From positions 682,001-746,000 of the forward strand of contig NAJO01000005.1 in assembly GCA_002077065.1 (NCBI GenBank): a stretch of 64,000 bases of DNA. The letters run 5' to 3'. Position 1 is the stretch's first letter. Each line of letters starts with the position of its first letter. Below the pieces are notes generated by a model, which was not told where the DNA came from, did no database searches, and worked only from the letters and a program-made list of their open reading frames with translations. Source of the DNA: Cryoendolithus antarcticus (taxonomy: Eukaryota > Ascomycota > Dothideomycetes > Cladosporiales > Cladosporiaceae). Below are positions 21,669 through 32,073 of this stretch, piece after piece. A program made the translations under genes and the position numbers.

Positions 21669-22066
21669 TACGGACGACGAGAAATGAATAAGACGAATCA
21701 GGTAGGTTTGAATGTTCTCGCACGATGAACTTCCTCTACTAGCACTATCACATGTGAAGCGGAGAAAATTCGGCTGTCGGAGATAGAGGTACCACAGCAA
21801 GAACGAGAACCGAAGGCGCGATGTGAACCACATCTCCCCATTGATCTTCCTACATGTATGCTCTACACCATTCTCGTTCGTTGTTCTTGTGCCACGACAT
21901 GCACGCCAGAGATACTATACTGCTGTATCCCGCGCCGTGCGTGTATCTTGTATCGCGGGACCGCGAGAGGGCTATTCAGCTCACCAATACCCCCTGCCAT
22001 ACTCGCAGTACCACTCGAGAAACCCCTCGAACGACTCAAAATCGTCCGCCTCGCTATTATTACGAG
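21669..22066. other. Intergenic, no supported gene
   Basis: A 398-bp spacer between two minus-strand genes, holding the promoter of the gene ending at 19278 and the 3' flank of the next. Short plus-strand frames here are low-complexity and unsupported. Confidence 0.45.
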
Positions 22067-22801
22067 TTACGAAATCCGCCAAGCCTTGCGCCTGTCACCA
22101 CCATCGCCACCCAACTTCTTCTCGCATAAAGCCAAGCCGCAAGCCGTGATATTGTCGTAAGACTCGGTCCCGGTGATGCAGCCTGCGTAGACAATCCAGT
22201 CCTCTGATCCTAACCCAAGGTGGTCGATGAGTTCTGGCAGGGAAGGGACTGCAACGCTGCATAGTGGCTGCAAGCAACAGCATAGTGTCGAGACATTCGA
22301 GGCTTTCGAGACGCCACAGGGCAGTATCGCCTCCGCGAGACTCATTATCACGCGATATTCGTTCGGCAGGCATGCGTCTTCGCCTGCGATTGCAGCAGCA
22401 CTCACCTTACTCTGTACTTCCTGGTGACGCGATTCGAAAGTCTCTGGGTCAGGAGGCGTCGTCGTGCCATTAGGTACAAAATGTCGGGCAATCTGCGGTT
22501 CGGCGAGCTCGTCGATATTGGCACCATCCACAAGAGTGACGAACTCAGCGCGAGCGATCGGGTGGTATTGACGTTGATGGAGGTATTCCTCATATACTAG
22601 GTCGAGACGTGCCTCGAGCTGGGCTTCCACGGGATCGTCATGGTCGTCATAGTCGATGGGATCGAATTGAGTGTGAACCCACTCTAACACGTGCTTTAAT
22701 TCTGCATAGTTGCTTTCGTAGACTCTCTGTCGAAAGGCATCGAGAGCGGTGTCAAGTCGGATGCGAAGTGCATTGCACGGTAGCTCAGTAGCAGGCTCCA
22801 T
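22067..22801 (-). CDS. Hypothetical protein
   Basis: A single-exon open frame of 244 residues from ATG 22801. The N-terminal part is acidic and helical (YAELKHVLEWVHTQFDPIDY, ARLDLVYEEYLHQRQYHP). The middle is polar. The last third is Cys-rich (STLCCCLQPLCSVAVPSLPE, then ITGTESYDNITACGLALCEK). No catalytic motif or membrane anchor is seen. Composition and length favour a real gene over chance, but no family is recognised, and an undetected intron near the 3' end cannot be excluded. Confidence 0.5.
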   Translation of the reverse strand: MEPATELPCNALRIRLDTALDAFRQRVYESNYAELKHVLEWVHTQFDPIDYDDHDDPVEAQLEARLDLVYEEYLHQRQYHPIARAEFVTLVDGANIDELAEPQIARHFVPNGTTTPPDPETFESRHQEVQSKVSAAAIAGEDACLPNEYRVIMSLAEAILPCGVSKASNVSTLCCCLQPLCSVAVPSLPELIDHLGLGSEDWIVYAGCITGTESYDNITACGLALCEKKLGGDGGDRRKAWRIS

Positions 22802-23102
22802 GTAAGTCGTGCGCCTGCGGCTCTCCGGCGAATTGTCAGGTCAATAATCCTAAGTCGAACATAAATGGCATCGTTAAGTTGATTGTAGACGTCGCGTCGC
22901 TTATTCGACGCAAGTTTGTCCCTGCAGCTCTGCAGCGCGGTGAGATGTCATGCAGCTCGCGTAGACGTATTTGACGCCACTCCACACGGCTGTGCGTCTT
23001 AGCAGATTCGGAGTACCCGACAGCATGACACTAGAAGCACTCATCACGCCCGATGGAACAAGCAGCCTTCGTTCATTCGGTATTCAAGCTCCACGATCAG
23101 CT
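22802..23102. other. Intergenic, nothing recognised
   Basis: About 300 bp between two minus-strand genes, presumably promoter of the gene below and 3' flank of the racemase-family gene. I see no structured element. Confidence 0.4.
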
Positions 23103-23892
23103 TCACTGCCTTGTCGCCCTCAGCATCCCGTCCAGCCAAATCGCTCCAGCAATGACTCCGTCGACAATCACGATCTTCTTTCCTTCCATCTCACCAAATT
23201 CTTCTACACAAGCCTTACGAACGATCTCATCCATGCCTGCCATTCCCGCACAGCCCAGACAGATTGCCCTTGCACCTGCCGCGAGCAAGGACTTCGTCGC
23301 GTCCTTCATTCGCGTTTCAAGCTCCTCCTTCGGTGCCTTGTGCAGCTGATCCGCATCCAGTCCAGTCGTAGCCGTATCGGTGAATCGTGAACTACTCGCA
23401 CTCCCTAAGTAGGCATACACGGCATCGTTCAATATCCCCTGCCACTGCGAGCCCGTGCTCACGATACCAAATCTTTCATGCATACCAATTGACTGCAGCG
23501 CGCTAGAAACACTCGCCTCGAAAATTCCTGTGACTGGCTTATGTTGCAAGCCCACAGTGGCGAGAGACTCGCGAAGATGATCCACGAGTGGGTGCTTCGA
23601 GTAGCAACAGACGAGGAACGCGTCATGGGTAGGGAGATAGGGTAATAGACTCGGGGAACAGCCATTCAGAGAGACGGCGGCATCGTCTTCGTTGTTGATC
23701 GAAGGGACGCCCGAGGGAGCGGTGTAGAATGTGAATGTTGTCTGGACGTACAAAAATAAGAGTGGCAAGAGAAACGGTCGATTTGCTGGGACTCACATTC
23801 TCGTACTTGAGACCATTGATCAAGGGCTTAAGGGCATCGGTCATTGCCGACGTGGTGTTGGGGTTGATCACGAGTATCTTGTGGGCAGGCAT
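23103..23892 (-). CDS. Asp/Glu/hydantoin racemase family enzyme
   Basis: The model is complement(join(23103..23741,23797..23892)), 244 residues, with one 55-bp intron (GTGAGT donor, CCAG acceptor). The start MPAHKILVINPNTTSAMTD is the family signature (INPN-S/T-S). The two catalytic cysteine regions of the superfamily are visible: HDAFLVCCYSKHPL and AICLGCAGMAGMDE. Family members are cofactor-independent racemases (hydantoin, aspartate, allantoin; yeast Dcg1) with a two-cysteine mechanism. No hydantoinase or allantoin genes are nearby, so the substrate is open. Cytosolic; no targeting signal seen. Divergent from the calcium channel gene. Confidence 0.88.
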
Positions 23893-24402
23893 ATTACCGG
23901 TGGTCTACGGTACCTTGAGTATGTTCGATGAAGTGAGGTGATTAAGGACAAAGACCCCAACCGTCTGGCTACATGCGTGAGGGGTTGAAGCGTACAACAT
24001 TGGAAAAGTCAGTCAGGCAAGGTAGTCTTGGTAGTGTTGCGATAAGAGACCTGTGGCGGTGCTGAACTCTGCATGCCTTGCGGGTGATTGGGCCGTGCGC
24101 ACGCTGCGCGTCAGCTTGTCGAAACAGCAGCGCGATTTGGCAACATTATTGAGAGACGTCAACCATTGTAGCTGGTCTGCTTTGATTTACCACTATCACG
24201 GCCGATTTTGAAGGGGTTGTCTCAAGTGGTCCGCAGTCTTACCCACACCCTACGTGATATTCCTCCAGCCGTCCACTAATAGGGATCACCCCATCAACAT
24301 CTCCAATGCGCCGGATCCCACCATAAACTCCGACGCAATACCTGCCATGCTACGCAGTGCGCGATAGCGTAAAGGATATACTCTGTATGCTTTGTCAGCT
24401 CT
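23893..24402. promoter_or_regulatory. Divergent promoter region (racemase-family gene / CCH1)
   Basis: This 510-bp spacer separates two divergent start codons, so it must contain the promoters of the racemase-family gene (leftward) and the calcium channel gene (rightward). I could not identify a calcineurin-responsive or other named element with confidence. Confidence 0.45.
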
Positions 24403-27400
24403 ATGGCATCAGAAGGGGATGAAGCGTCGCAGCATCGCCGTGGACACTCCGACAATGGCATCCCCCTTCAGACGCTTGGGGCTAGCGGATTACCTATCAC
24501 GACGGACCTGAACAGGAACGATACGCACCGGCGTACGCTCAGCGATCGAGGTAGGGCCTTGTTTGCGAGCAATCGTCAGGCCGCAGCACGTCGGGAGCGA
24601 GATGGGCGGTATGCGCCGATACGGGAGGGATCGCCAAGTCCACCACTGCGGACCGGAGGAGCGGGTGGACCACTCTCTCCACAGGTGTTCGTCTCATCGC
24701 CGTCAGGAGAGCGAGCTAGAGTGCCAGATGAGGATGACGAGGCACCATTCTCTCCCATGTTGGACACAGGTGCTTTTCAGGCAGCGATCGGGTTTGCTGG
24801 GCTGAGCTTCAATGCTGGTCCGTCATCGCCTGAGGAGGAGCAATACGATGATGTCGAGGATACGCCACCACGGAACTCACGAGGCGCACGTGCTTCACGA
24901 GATATCCTACCACGACTTAGCACGTCGGCAGAGAGCGCCACGGGCACACTGCCTGTGACACTGAACGATGGACCAGAATTCTTTTCGCCAGGGGGCCATG
25001 ACGAAGACGAGGATGACACTATACCACTTAATGATAATGCCGAACGACGCACATCAGATCTGCTTTCTCCCAGTACCCCACATGGACAACGCCACGACAG
25101 AGATCGAAGACCAAGCTCACACTTGAGCGTCAAGTTCCCCTCGTCACTTCGACCTAAGCGTTCGCAACGACACTCGAGAGGCCGAAGCGACAATGGCGCC
25201 AGGCTGGGAGATGATCTACATGATCTCGAAGATGGCTCACACACCACCGGGTCTTCAGTCGGCAACTCATCTTCTGGCCGTGAACGTTCGCTGTCGCCAT
25301 CATCGGGAGGGTTGTCGCTGCAACGGACAGGCACGATGTTGCGGAAGATGTCACAGCGAGTCGTCAATTTGAGTCACGAGCCAGAGGTGGAGCCTGAAGT
25401 GAGGCGCAAGTCTTCGGTGAAACAAGAAGCAGACGAGCATGCTCCAACGACACCATTAGGTGAACAAAACTTTCAGCTGCACAATCTGGACGGCCACAGC
25501 TCACCTACAATCGAGAAGACGCGTTCTCCAGTCTCAGTGCAGATGTCAGCTGAGCTACCAGCGAGAGACTGGAACCCGCTTCGTGGCAAATCACTCGGCA
25601 TTTTCACGAAGGACAGCCGTGTTAGAAAGGGACTGCTAGAATTCCTAGTACACCCGATCATCGAACCCCTCATCCTGCTACTCATCGTTGTACAGGCTGT
25701 GATTTTGGCGGTTGACGCTGCGCGCGATGTGTATACTAACCCTCGACCGTCGACCTGGGGAAACAAATGGACTGACTATACATTACTGGGCATCTTTGGC
25801 GTATATACCATCGAGACGACTATCAAGATCATCGTCTCTGGATTCATCCTCAACCCGGAGGAGTATAGCACCATCGATCGCCGACTTGGACTCCGTCTTG
25901 CGCTCAGCAAGAAAGCTAACGAGATGTTTGCCCTTCATCGCAAACCCTCCATGAAACATGCCCATGTGCCACTTACAGACGAGCCTGCGCCACCAAGCTT
26001 GCTGAGATCGTTCACCGCACAAGGCATGGTCGGCTCAGAGGACGTCCCAGGTGGGTCGAGAGCGGCGCAGAAGAAGCGACTCGCACATCGCGCGTATCTT
26101 CGCCATTCTTTCAATCGGCTTGACTTTGTTGCTGTGGTCTCATTCTGGATCAGCTTCTTGCTCGGCGCGATGGGCATCGAGTGGGGCTACCGGCTGTACG
26201 TCTTTCGCATGATGAGCTGTCTGCGGATCTTGCGACTGCTGAACATCACTTCCGGTACCTCGGTGATCTTGCGATCTCTCAAACGCGCTGCGCCGACTCT
26301 GCTCAATGTCGCGATTCTCATTTCGTTCTTCTGGCTTCTCTTTGCGATCGTCGGAGTGCAGTCCTTCAAGTCAAGCTTACGACGTACCTGCGTCTGGGAC
26401 GGCAGTCAAGCAAATCCACAGACAGCCAACTATACAGCGAACGCCATAGGCAGCTTCCAATTCTGTGGTGGTTGGAAAGCGGCAAATTCGACAGACCAGC
26501 CCTGGCTTACTGCGGATGGTATTTGGGGTGCGAATGAGGCCAAGGGATACATCTGCCCAGTCGGCAGCTGGTGTGTTGAGGGCGGCAACCCATACAACAA
26601 CACCGTCAGCTTCGACAACATTGGCAATTCGCTGGAGATGGTCTTCGTCATCATGACCAGCAACACATTCTCCGACATCATGTACTACCTCACAGATTCC
26701 GACTATCTTGCTGCGGCGATCTTCTACGCTATCGGCATCATGATCATGAGTCTCTGGCTGATCAATTTGCTGATTGCTGTCATTACCTCGTCTTTCCAGG
26801 TCATCCGAGAAGAAAGCAGCAGAAGTGCGTTCATGGCTGTAGACCACGCACCCACTGATCTGGAGACGCACGAGGCGTCAAAGAAGCGGAAGCGACTCAA
26901 CTCATTACAGCGCTTCTATGGCAGCTCCAAGTGGATCTGGATTGCAGTCATCGTGTATGGTCTCGTAGTGCAGAGTCTGCGCCACTCAACGATGAGTCCT
27001 GGTTTGGCAGCGTTCATTGACGCTTCTGAGCTTGGCGTGACTTTAGTTCTCGACGGCGAGATCATCTTGCGCTTCGCTTGCGACTGGCGAGGCTTCAGAC
27101 ATCAGAAGGCAAACTGGGTCGACCTTACGCTGGCCGTCATTACTAGTGTCCTCCAGCTTCCGGTCATACATCGCTCTGGCGCGCCATATGCCTGGCTCTC
27201 GGTATTCCAGATACTGCGGATTTACCGCGTCGTCCTTGCTGTGCGGATCACGCGAGACCTGATCATGCTAGTCTTGCGCCACGTCTCTGGTATTGCGAAC
27301 TTGATCCTTTTCGTGTTCCTGCTTACATTCCTGGCTGCCATATTCGCCACTCAGCTGTTCCGTGGCACGCTACCGGAGCAAGATGACACGGGCACTCAGC

Positions 27401-30400
27401 TAGACATCACATTCGCCACGATCTACAATGCCTTCCTCGGTATGTACCAGATTCTGTCATCCGAGAACTGGACGGTGATCATGTACAACGTCACGCGATT
27501 CAGCGTCGCGTGGGACATGGCCTGGATTGGGGCTGCGTTCTTCATCCTCTGGTTCATTCTCGGTAACTTCATCGTGCTGAATATGTTCATTGCTGTCATC
27601 CAGGAGAATTTCGATATCAGTGAAGATCAGAAACGCTTGCAGCAGGTGAGATCGTTTTTGCAGCAGAAGGAGATGGGAAGCTCAAGTCACGGCACATTGA
27701 GTCTGAGTCGGATCTTCAATCTTGGCCAAGCGCGCAGGCAGGACCCCTTAGACTTCGGAAGCGCGGCGACAGAGATGCTGCTCGATCCTAAAGTCGTCAA
27801 AGACTTCTTGGACGAGATCGAAGACGAAGACAGCGGAGACAGCCAGCCCTCATCAGCCAACATGAAGCGTCTCCCGACTATGCATCTGGGGACGACTGCG
27901 CCTGGATTCTGGAGCTCTGTCTACGGCAAGACTGTGGGCCGTTTCTTCAAGGGTGAACCCAATCCTTTCTACTCTCGACCGCAGTTTTCAAAGCCGTTCG
28001 ATCAGCTAGATCCGAGGACACTCGCGAGAGAAGTCTGGGGTGCGGAACAGGCGCGGAAGGTCACGCAGAAGGATTACCTACGTGCTCATCCGACGTACAA
28101 CAAGTCGCTCTACCTCTTCAAGCCTGACAACGCGATTCGTCGAGCTTGTCAAAGGCTCGTCGGACCTGGTCGTGGTAGCGAGCGCATACAGGGTGCTGCG
28201 CCGAACCCGATGTTGTGGTACATCAGCTCTGCATTCCTCTATGTCGCGATTGTGGCTATGGTACTGATTGCTTGCATCACTACGCCACTGTACCAGAAGG
28301 AGTACTTTGACAAACATGGCTACATCACAATGAACTGGTTCATGCTTGCAGACATTGGTTTCGCTGCGCTGTTTACGCTTGAGGCAATCATTAAGGTCAT
28401 TGCAGATGGGTTCTTCTTTACGCCGAACGCCTATCTGCGGAGCTCATGGGGCTTCATCGACGGCGTTGTGCTCGTCACGCTCTGGACCAACGTTATCGCC
28501 TCACTATACGGCCCTGGCGATGGATCACGTGCGGTAGGCGCCTTCAAGGCCCTCCGAGCACTGCGTCTCCTGAATGTCAGCGACAGCGCACGCGACACTT
28601 TCCACTCGATCATCGTACTGGGCGGCTGGAAAGTCGTCTCCGCAGCCTTCGTCTCGTTGAGCTTGCTCATTCCCTTCGCGGTGTACGGCTTGAACCTCTT
28701 CGCCGGCCAGATGATGAGCTGCAACGACGGCAACGACAGCATCTACAATCTCACAGACTGCGTTGGCGAGTTCATCAGCTCGCCCTACGGCTGGGATGTA
28801 CTAGCTCCGCGAGTGGTCGAGAACTCGTACTTCGACTTTGACAGCTTCGGCGGCAGCTTGTTCATATTATTTCAGATCGTGTCTCAGGAGGGCTGGGTCG
28901 ATGTTATGAACGCTGCAGAGTCCATCACGGGTATCTTCACACAACCAAGTCTGTTCGCTAGTCAAGGGAATGCAATCTTCTTCGTGGTGTTCAATTTGCT
29001 TGGAGCGGTGTTTGTGCTGACACTGTTCGTGTCGGTGTTCATGCGCAACTACACAGAGCAGACCGGCGTGGCCTTCTTGACTACGGATCAGAGATCGTGG
29101 CTGGAGCTGAGGAAGCTACTGAGACAGGTCGCGCCGAGCAAGAGGCCAAACCACAAGAAAGAGGTCGCGAGCTGGCAGAAGTGGTGTTACAGGCGAGCGA
29201 CTACTAAGACTGGAGGCTGGCAGCGTGGTGTCACTGTCGTACTCTGTCTGCACCTGGCATTGCTATGTACAGAATACTACCCGGAGCCGAAGTGGTGGAG
29301 CATAACGAGGGACATCATCTTCATGGCGTTCACCTTGCTGTACATTGCGAACATCGTCATTCGGATCATCGGGCTGTCTTGGACGAGATTCCGCAAGAGC
29401 GCTTGGGATGTGTATTCTCTAATAGCAGTCTCGGCAACGGTCATCTCTACGATCTTACTCTGGGTCAACTTCGAGAACACGAACTTCGGGCAGGTTCACA
29501 AGATCTTTCTCGTCTCGCTGGCTTTGCTGCTGATTCCGCGAAATAACCAACTGGACCAGCTCTTCAAAACCGCAGCAGCAAGTCTGACCTCCATCGTCAA
29601 CTTACTCGCCACCTGGTTCGTCCTCTTCCTGGTCTTCGCCATCGCGCTCACTCAGACCTTCGGCCTCACACGCTTCGCTGAGAACGAAACGGGCAACATC
29701 AACGTCCGCACCGTACCCAAGGCTCTTATCTTGCTCTTCCGCACGAGTGTGGGCGAAGGCTGGAATCAGGTCATGGAAGACTACGCTAGCGTCGTGCCGC
29801 CTTACTGCACGGTCGGCGAGAAATTCTACGATGGCGACTGCGGAAGTCCGGAGTGGGCTCGTGCGATTTTCATTCTGTGGAATATCCTGAGCATGTACAT
29901 CTTTGTCAACTTGTTCATCTCGCTGATCTACGAGAGCTTCTCGTACGTGTATCAGCGGAGCAGTGGGCTGAGCATCATCAGTCGGGAGGAGATCAGGAGG
30001 TTCAAGCAGGCTTGGGCTGAGTTTGATCCCGATGGCACTGGGTACATCTCCAAGGACGTGTTCCCCCGCTTCCTGGGCGAGCTGAGTGGCGTGTTCGAGA
30101 TGCGGATCTACGATGGTGACTACACGGTCGGCGCACTGATCCAATCCTGCCGCAAGCAGACACTTTACCGCACCACGTCACTGCCACTGGACGGCGCAAG
30201 CATCCACGAGTCCAACGAGATCGACCTCGAGAAGCTGAACGCTAAGCTCAACGAAATTCCAGTCCATGAGATCCGCCGTCGTCGCGCAAGGACGAACATC
30301 TTCTACGAAGAAATACTGAACTCCGCCGATCTCGATCGCGGCATACCATTCAACGCTCTATTAATGATCCTTGCGCACTACAAAGTCATCAGCGACAACA

Positions 30401-31134
30401 AGAGTCTCAAGCTCGACGAGTTCCTGCGGCGGAGAGCGCGACTGCAAAGAGTCGAGCAGGCCGTGAACCGCAATGTCGTTGCTGGCTTCTTCGACACGCT
30501 GTATTGGTCCCGCAAATTCCGCAGGGCCATAGACGGCAAGCAAGCTGCGAGGATGACTGCTGTGCCGACGTTTGGTGTACCGGAGATCTTTGTGCATGAC
30601 ATGGAGGGCGATGACATCAGTCATGCAAAGGCTTTCGCTAACATACCGTCTGTGAGTGTCACACCGGTTGATGGCGAGAATCCATGGCATGCACCGGGTC
30701 CAAGCAGTCTAGGCATCGATCGCTCACCGAGCGGTTCTGGCACTGGCTCTGACGCCGGCAGCCACGTGCCGTCATCTGGCGAAGCAGCGGGTGGTCTCCG
30801 TAATCGCAGCTCCTCGATCCAGATGTCGCCTCAGCCTTCGCCGACAACAGAGGGCTTCCCAACCTACCTCCGGCCCTCGCATCGTCCGACTGCGTCACAG
30901 TCCAGTATCCAGCCCGACTGGCACTTTGCAGCCGCGCTGGAGAACGCAGGGACTGGTGTGTCGCCTCCTGGTAGTCCTAGGAGCAGCGAGGGCGGGGCTA
31001 GAAGTCGTGCTGGGAGCGCGGTCAGTCAGGGTGATATGATGGGGATGTTTGGGAGCTCGGCGTGGGGAGAGAGTGTGAGGCGGAGTGCAACGCAGAGGAA
31101 GGGGAGTGAGGGCAGAAGTTCTGGGGCGGGATAA
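24403..31134 (+). CDS. CCH1: Voltage-gated high-affinity calcium channel, alpha-1 subunit Cch1
   Basis: One uninterrupted reading frame of 2243 residues, within the usual size of fungal Cch1 (about 2000-2300). A disordered Ser/Arg-rich cytosolic N-terminus of about 400 residues is followed by four six-helix repeats beginning near residue 409. Their pore loops carry MTSNTFSD (about 749), SSENWTV (about 1020), SQEGWVD (about 1494) and GEGWNQV (about 1785). The selectivity-filter positions are therefore Asn-Glu-Glu-Glu. S4 segments have spaced arginines (FRMMSCLRILRLLN, FKALRALRLLN). After repeat IV an EF-hand-like element appears (FDPDGTGYISKDVF), then a disordered Ser/Pro tail. Cch1 works with Mid1 in the plasma membrane for calcium entry after ER stress, pheromone or store depletion. 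Mid1 is not in this window. Confidence 0.96.
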   Translation: MASEGDEASQHRRGHSDNGIPLQTLGASGLPITTDLNRNDTHRRTLSDRGRALFASNRQAAARRERDGRYAPIREGSPSPPLRTGGAGGPLSPQVFVSSPSGERARVPDEDDEAPFSPMLDTGAFQAAIGFAGLSFNAGPSSPEEEQYDDVEDTPPRNSRGARASRDILPRLSTSAESATGTLPVTLNDGPEFFSPGGHDEDEDDTIPLNDNAERRTSDLLSPSTPHGQRHDRDRRPSSHLSVKFPSSLRPKRSQRHSRGRSDNGARLGDDLHDLEDGSHTTGSSVGNSSSGRERSLSPSSGGLSLQRTGTMLRKMSQRVVNLSHEPEVEPEVRRKSSVKQEADEHAPTTPLGEQNFQLHNLDGHSSPTIEKTRSPVSVQMSAELPARDWNPLRGKSLGIFTKDSRVRKGLLEFLVHPIIEPLILLLIVVQAVILAVDAARDVYTNPRPSTWGNKWTDYTLLGIFGVYTIETTIKIIVSGFILNPEEYSTIDRRLGLRLALSKKANEMFALHRKPSMKHAHVPLTDEPAPPSLLRSFTAQGMVGSEDVPGGSRAAQKKRLAHRAYLRHSFNRLDFVAVVSFWISFLLGAMGIEWGYRLYVFRMMSCLRILRLLNITSGTSVILRSLKRAAPTLLNVAILISFFWLLFAIVGVQSFKSSLRRTCVWDGSQANPQTANYTANAIGSFQFCGGWKAANSTDQPWLTADGIWGANEAKGYICPVGSWCVEGGNPYNNTVSFDNIGNSLEMVFVIMTSNTFSDIMYYLTDSDYLAAAIFYAIGIMIMSLWLINLLIAVITSSFQVIREESSRSAFMAVDHAPTDLETHEASKKRKRLNSLQRFYGSSKWIWIAVIVYGLVVQSLRHSTMSPGLAAFIDASELGVTLVLDGEIILRFACDWRGFRHQKANWVDLTLAVITSVLQLPVIHRSGAPYAWLSVFQILRIYRVVLAVRITRDLIMLVLRHVSGIANLILFVFLLTFLAAIFATQLFRGTLPEQDDTGTQLDITFATIYNAFLGMYQILSSENWTVIMYNVTRFSVAWDMAWIGAAFFILWFILGNFIVLNMFIAVIQENFDISEDQKRLQQVRSFLQQKEMGSSSHGTLSLSRIFNLGQARRQDPLDFGSAATEMLLDPKVVKDFLDEIEDEDSGDSQPSSANMKRLPTMHLGTTAPGFWSSVYGKTVGRFFKGEPNPFYSRPQFSKPFDQLDPRTLAREVWGAEQARKVTQKDYLRAHPTYNKSLYLFKPDNAIRRACQRLVGPGRGSERIQGAAPNPMLWYISSAFLYVAIVAMVLIACITTPLYQKEYFDKHGYITMNWFMLADIGFAALFTLEAIIKVIADGFFFTPNAYLRSSWGFIDGVVLVTLWTNVIASLYGPGDGSRAVGAFKALRALRLLNVSDSARDTFHSIIVLGGWKVVSAAFVSLSLLIPFAVYGLNLFAGQMMSCNDGNDSIYNLTDCVGEFISSPYGWDVLAPRVVENSYFDFDSFGGSLFILFQIVSQEGWVDVMNAAESITGIFTQPSLFASQGNAIFFVVFNLLGAVFVLTLFVSVFMRNYTEQTGVAFLTTDQRSWLELRKLLRQVAPSKRPNHKKEVASWQKWCYRRATTKTGGWQRGVTVVLCLHLALLCTEYYPEPKWWSITRDIIFMAFTLLYIANIVIRIIGLSWTRFRKSAWDVYSLIAVSATVISTILLWVNFENTNFGQVHKIFLVSLALLLIPRNNQLDQLFKTAAASLTSIVNLLATWFVLFLVFAIALTQTFGLTRFAENETGNINVRTVPKALILLFRTSVGEGWNQVMEDYASVVPPYCTVGEKFYDGDCGSPEWARAIFILWNILSMYIFVNLFISLIYESFSYVYQRSSGLSIISREEIRRFKQAWAEFDPDGTGYISKDVFPRFLGELSGVFEMRIYDGDYTVGALIQSCRKQTLYRTTSLPLDGASIHESNEIDLEKLNAKLNEIPVHEIRRRRARTNIFYEEILNSADLDRGIPFNALLMILAHYKVISDNKSLKLDEFLRRRARLQRVEQAVNRNVVAGFFDTLYWSRKFRRAIDGKQAARMTAVPTFGVPEIFVHDMEGDDISHAKAFANIPSVSVTPVDGENPWHAPGPSSLGIDRSPSGSGTGSDAGSHVPSSGEAAGGLRNRSSSIQMSPQPSPTTEGFPTYLRPSHRPTASQSSIQPDWHFAAALENAGTGVSPPGSPRSSEGGARSRAGSAVSQGDMMGMFGSSAWGESVRRSATQRKGSEGRSSGAG

Positions 31135-32073
31135 GAATGGTGTAACTTATTATTATGGGAGTTTGGGGAGAGTGGGAATGCATGATACCCAGCTGGGCAG
31201 GTAGAGTAGCTTAGCGCTGGCGTTTGTTGTATAATTTGTCGTGTCCGAATGTCGACCCATGTTCTTATGGCCAAATCCGCAGTACACGCCCATCGCAGGT
31301 TGATCTCAGGCTCGATCAGAGCCGTACACAGTACCTCATACTATCATCCGCGACGATGACCACCAAGCGTGAGCAGCGGAGGCAGGTTGAGGTGAAGTCG
31401 GGTAAGCACGCGCCGACGCCAAGGCACGCTTCTTTGACATTATTCTGTTGATTAGGTTATCGTCCCTGACAGTGCCGCGTCGATGGCGAAGGAAGCGTCC
31501 GACACTGGCATGCCATTCATCGCCGTCTGCTTGGCCAAGCCACTCCATGGGCGCGCAATCCGGTATGCAGCCCCAAGACCTCGAGATGGCAATCGTGCTA
31601 CTGTAGCAATGCCCACAGTCATGACTCTCGTCGCAAGAGGTTGAACGGCGTCCGGCATCAGCTCGACACTAGCCGCTTGGAAGCGTGACCGACAATACGG
31701 AAGACGATCGCGATGCTGCACATTGGCTGACGCGATGTTGCAGCGTGTGCATGTCGCGGCTAATGTGGTGCAGTAGATCTGCAAGGTACAAGGGCGAGCC
31801 GAAGACTTCACCTCCGCACATCAACTTGATTACCCCGGCTTCGACCCCACTGTTGCATCCGCATTGTTGACAGCCTAGCAAGATTGACGGCTATGCTGAA
31901 CTATATTCATTGATGAAGTCGGTGCAGGTGGGCGTGCTGCAAAGCCGCCGGTAGAATCGACATCGTTGGCCTTTCAGGTATGATGTAAGTACTGTGTCTT
32001 ATACTCTCATCTTGGAGACTCGCAGTAGTCCGGTTGTACACCCCTTCTTCTCGACCTATAGCACTCAATCAAG
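31135..32073. other. Intergenic, no supported gene
   Basis: The 3' flank of CCH1 and promoter of the xylosidase gene. Short open frames on both strands (for example 31452-31811, minus) have no recognisable features. I see no repeat or RNA gene. Confidence 0.5.

Noticed and set aside
24777..25367. 196-codon minus-strand frame inside CCH1
   Set aside because: Ser/Arg-rich shadow of the disordered N-terminal region of the channel.
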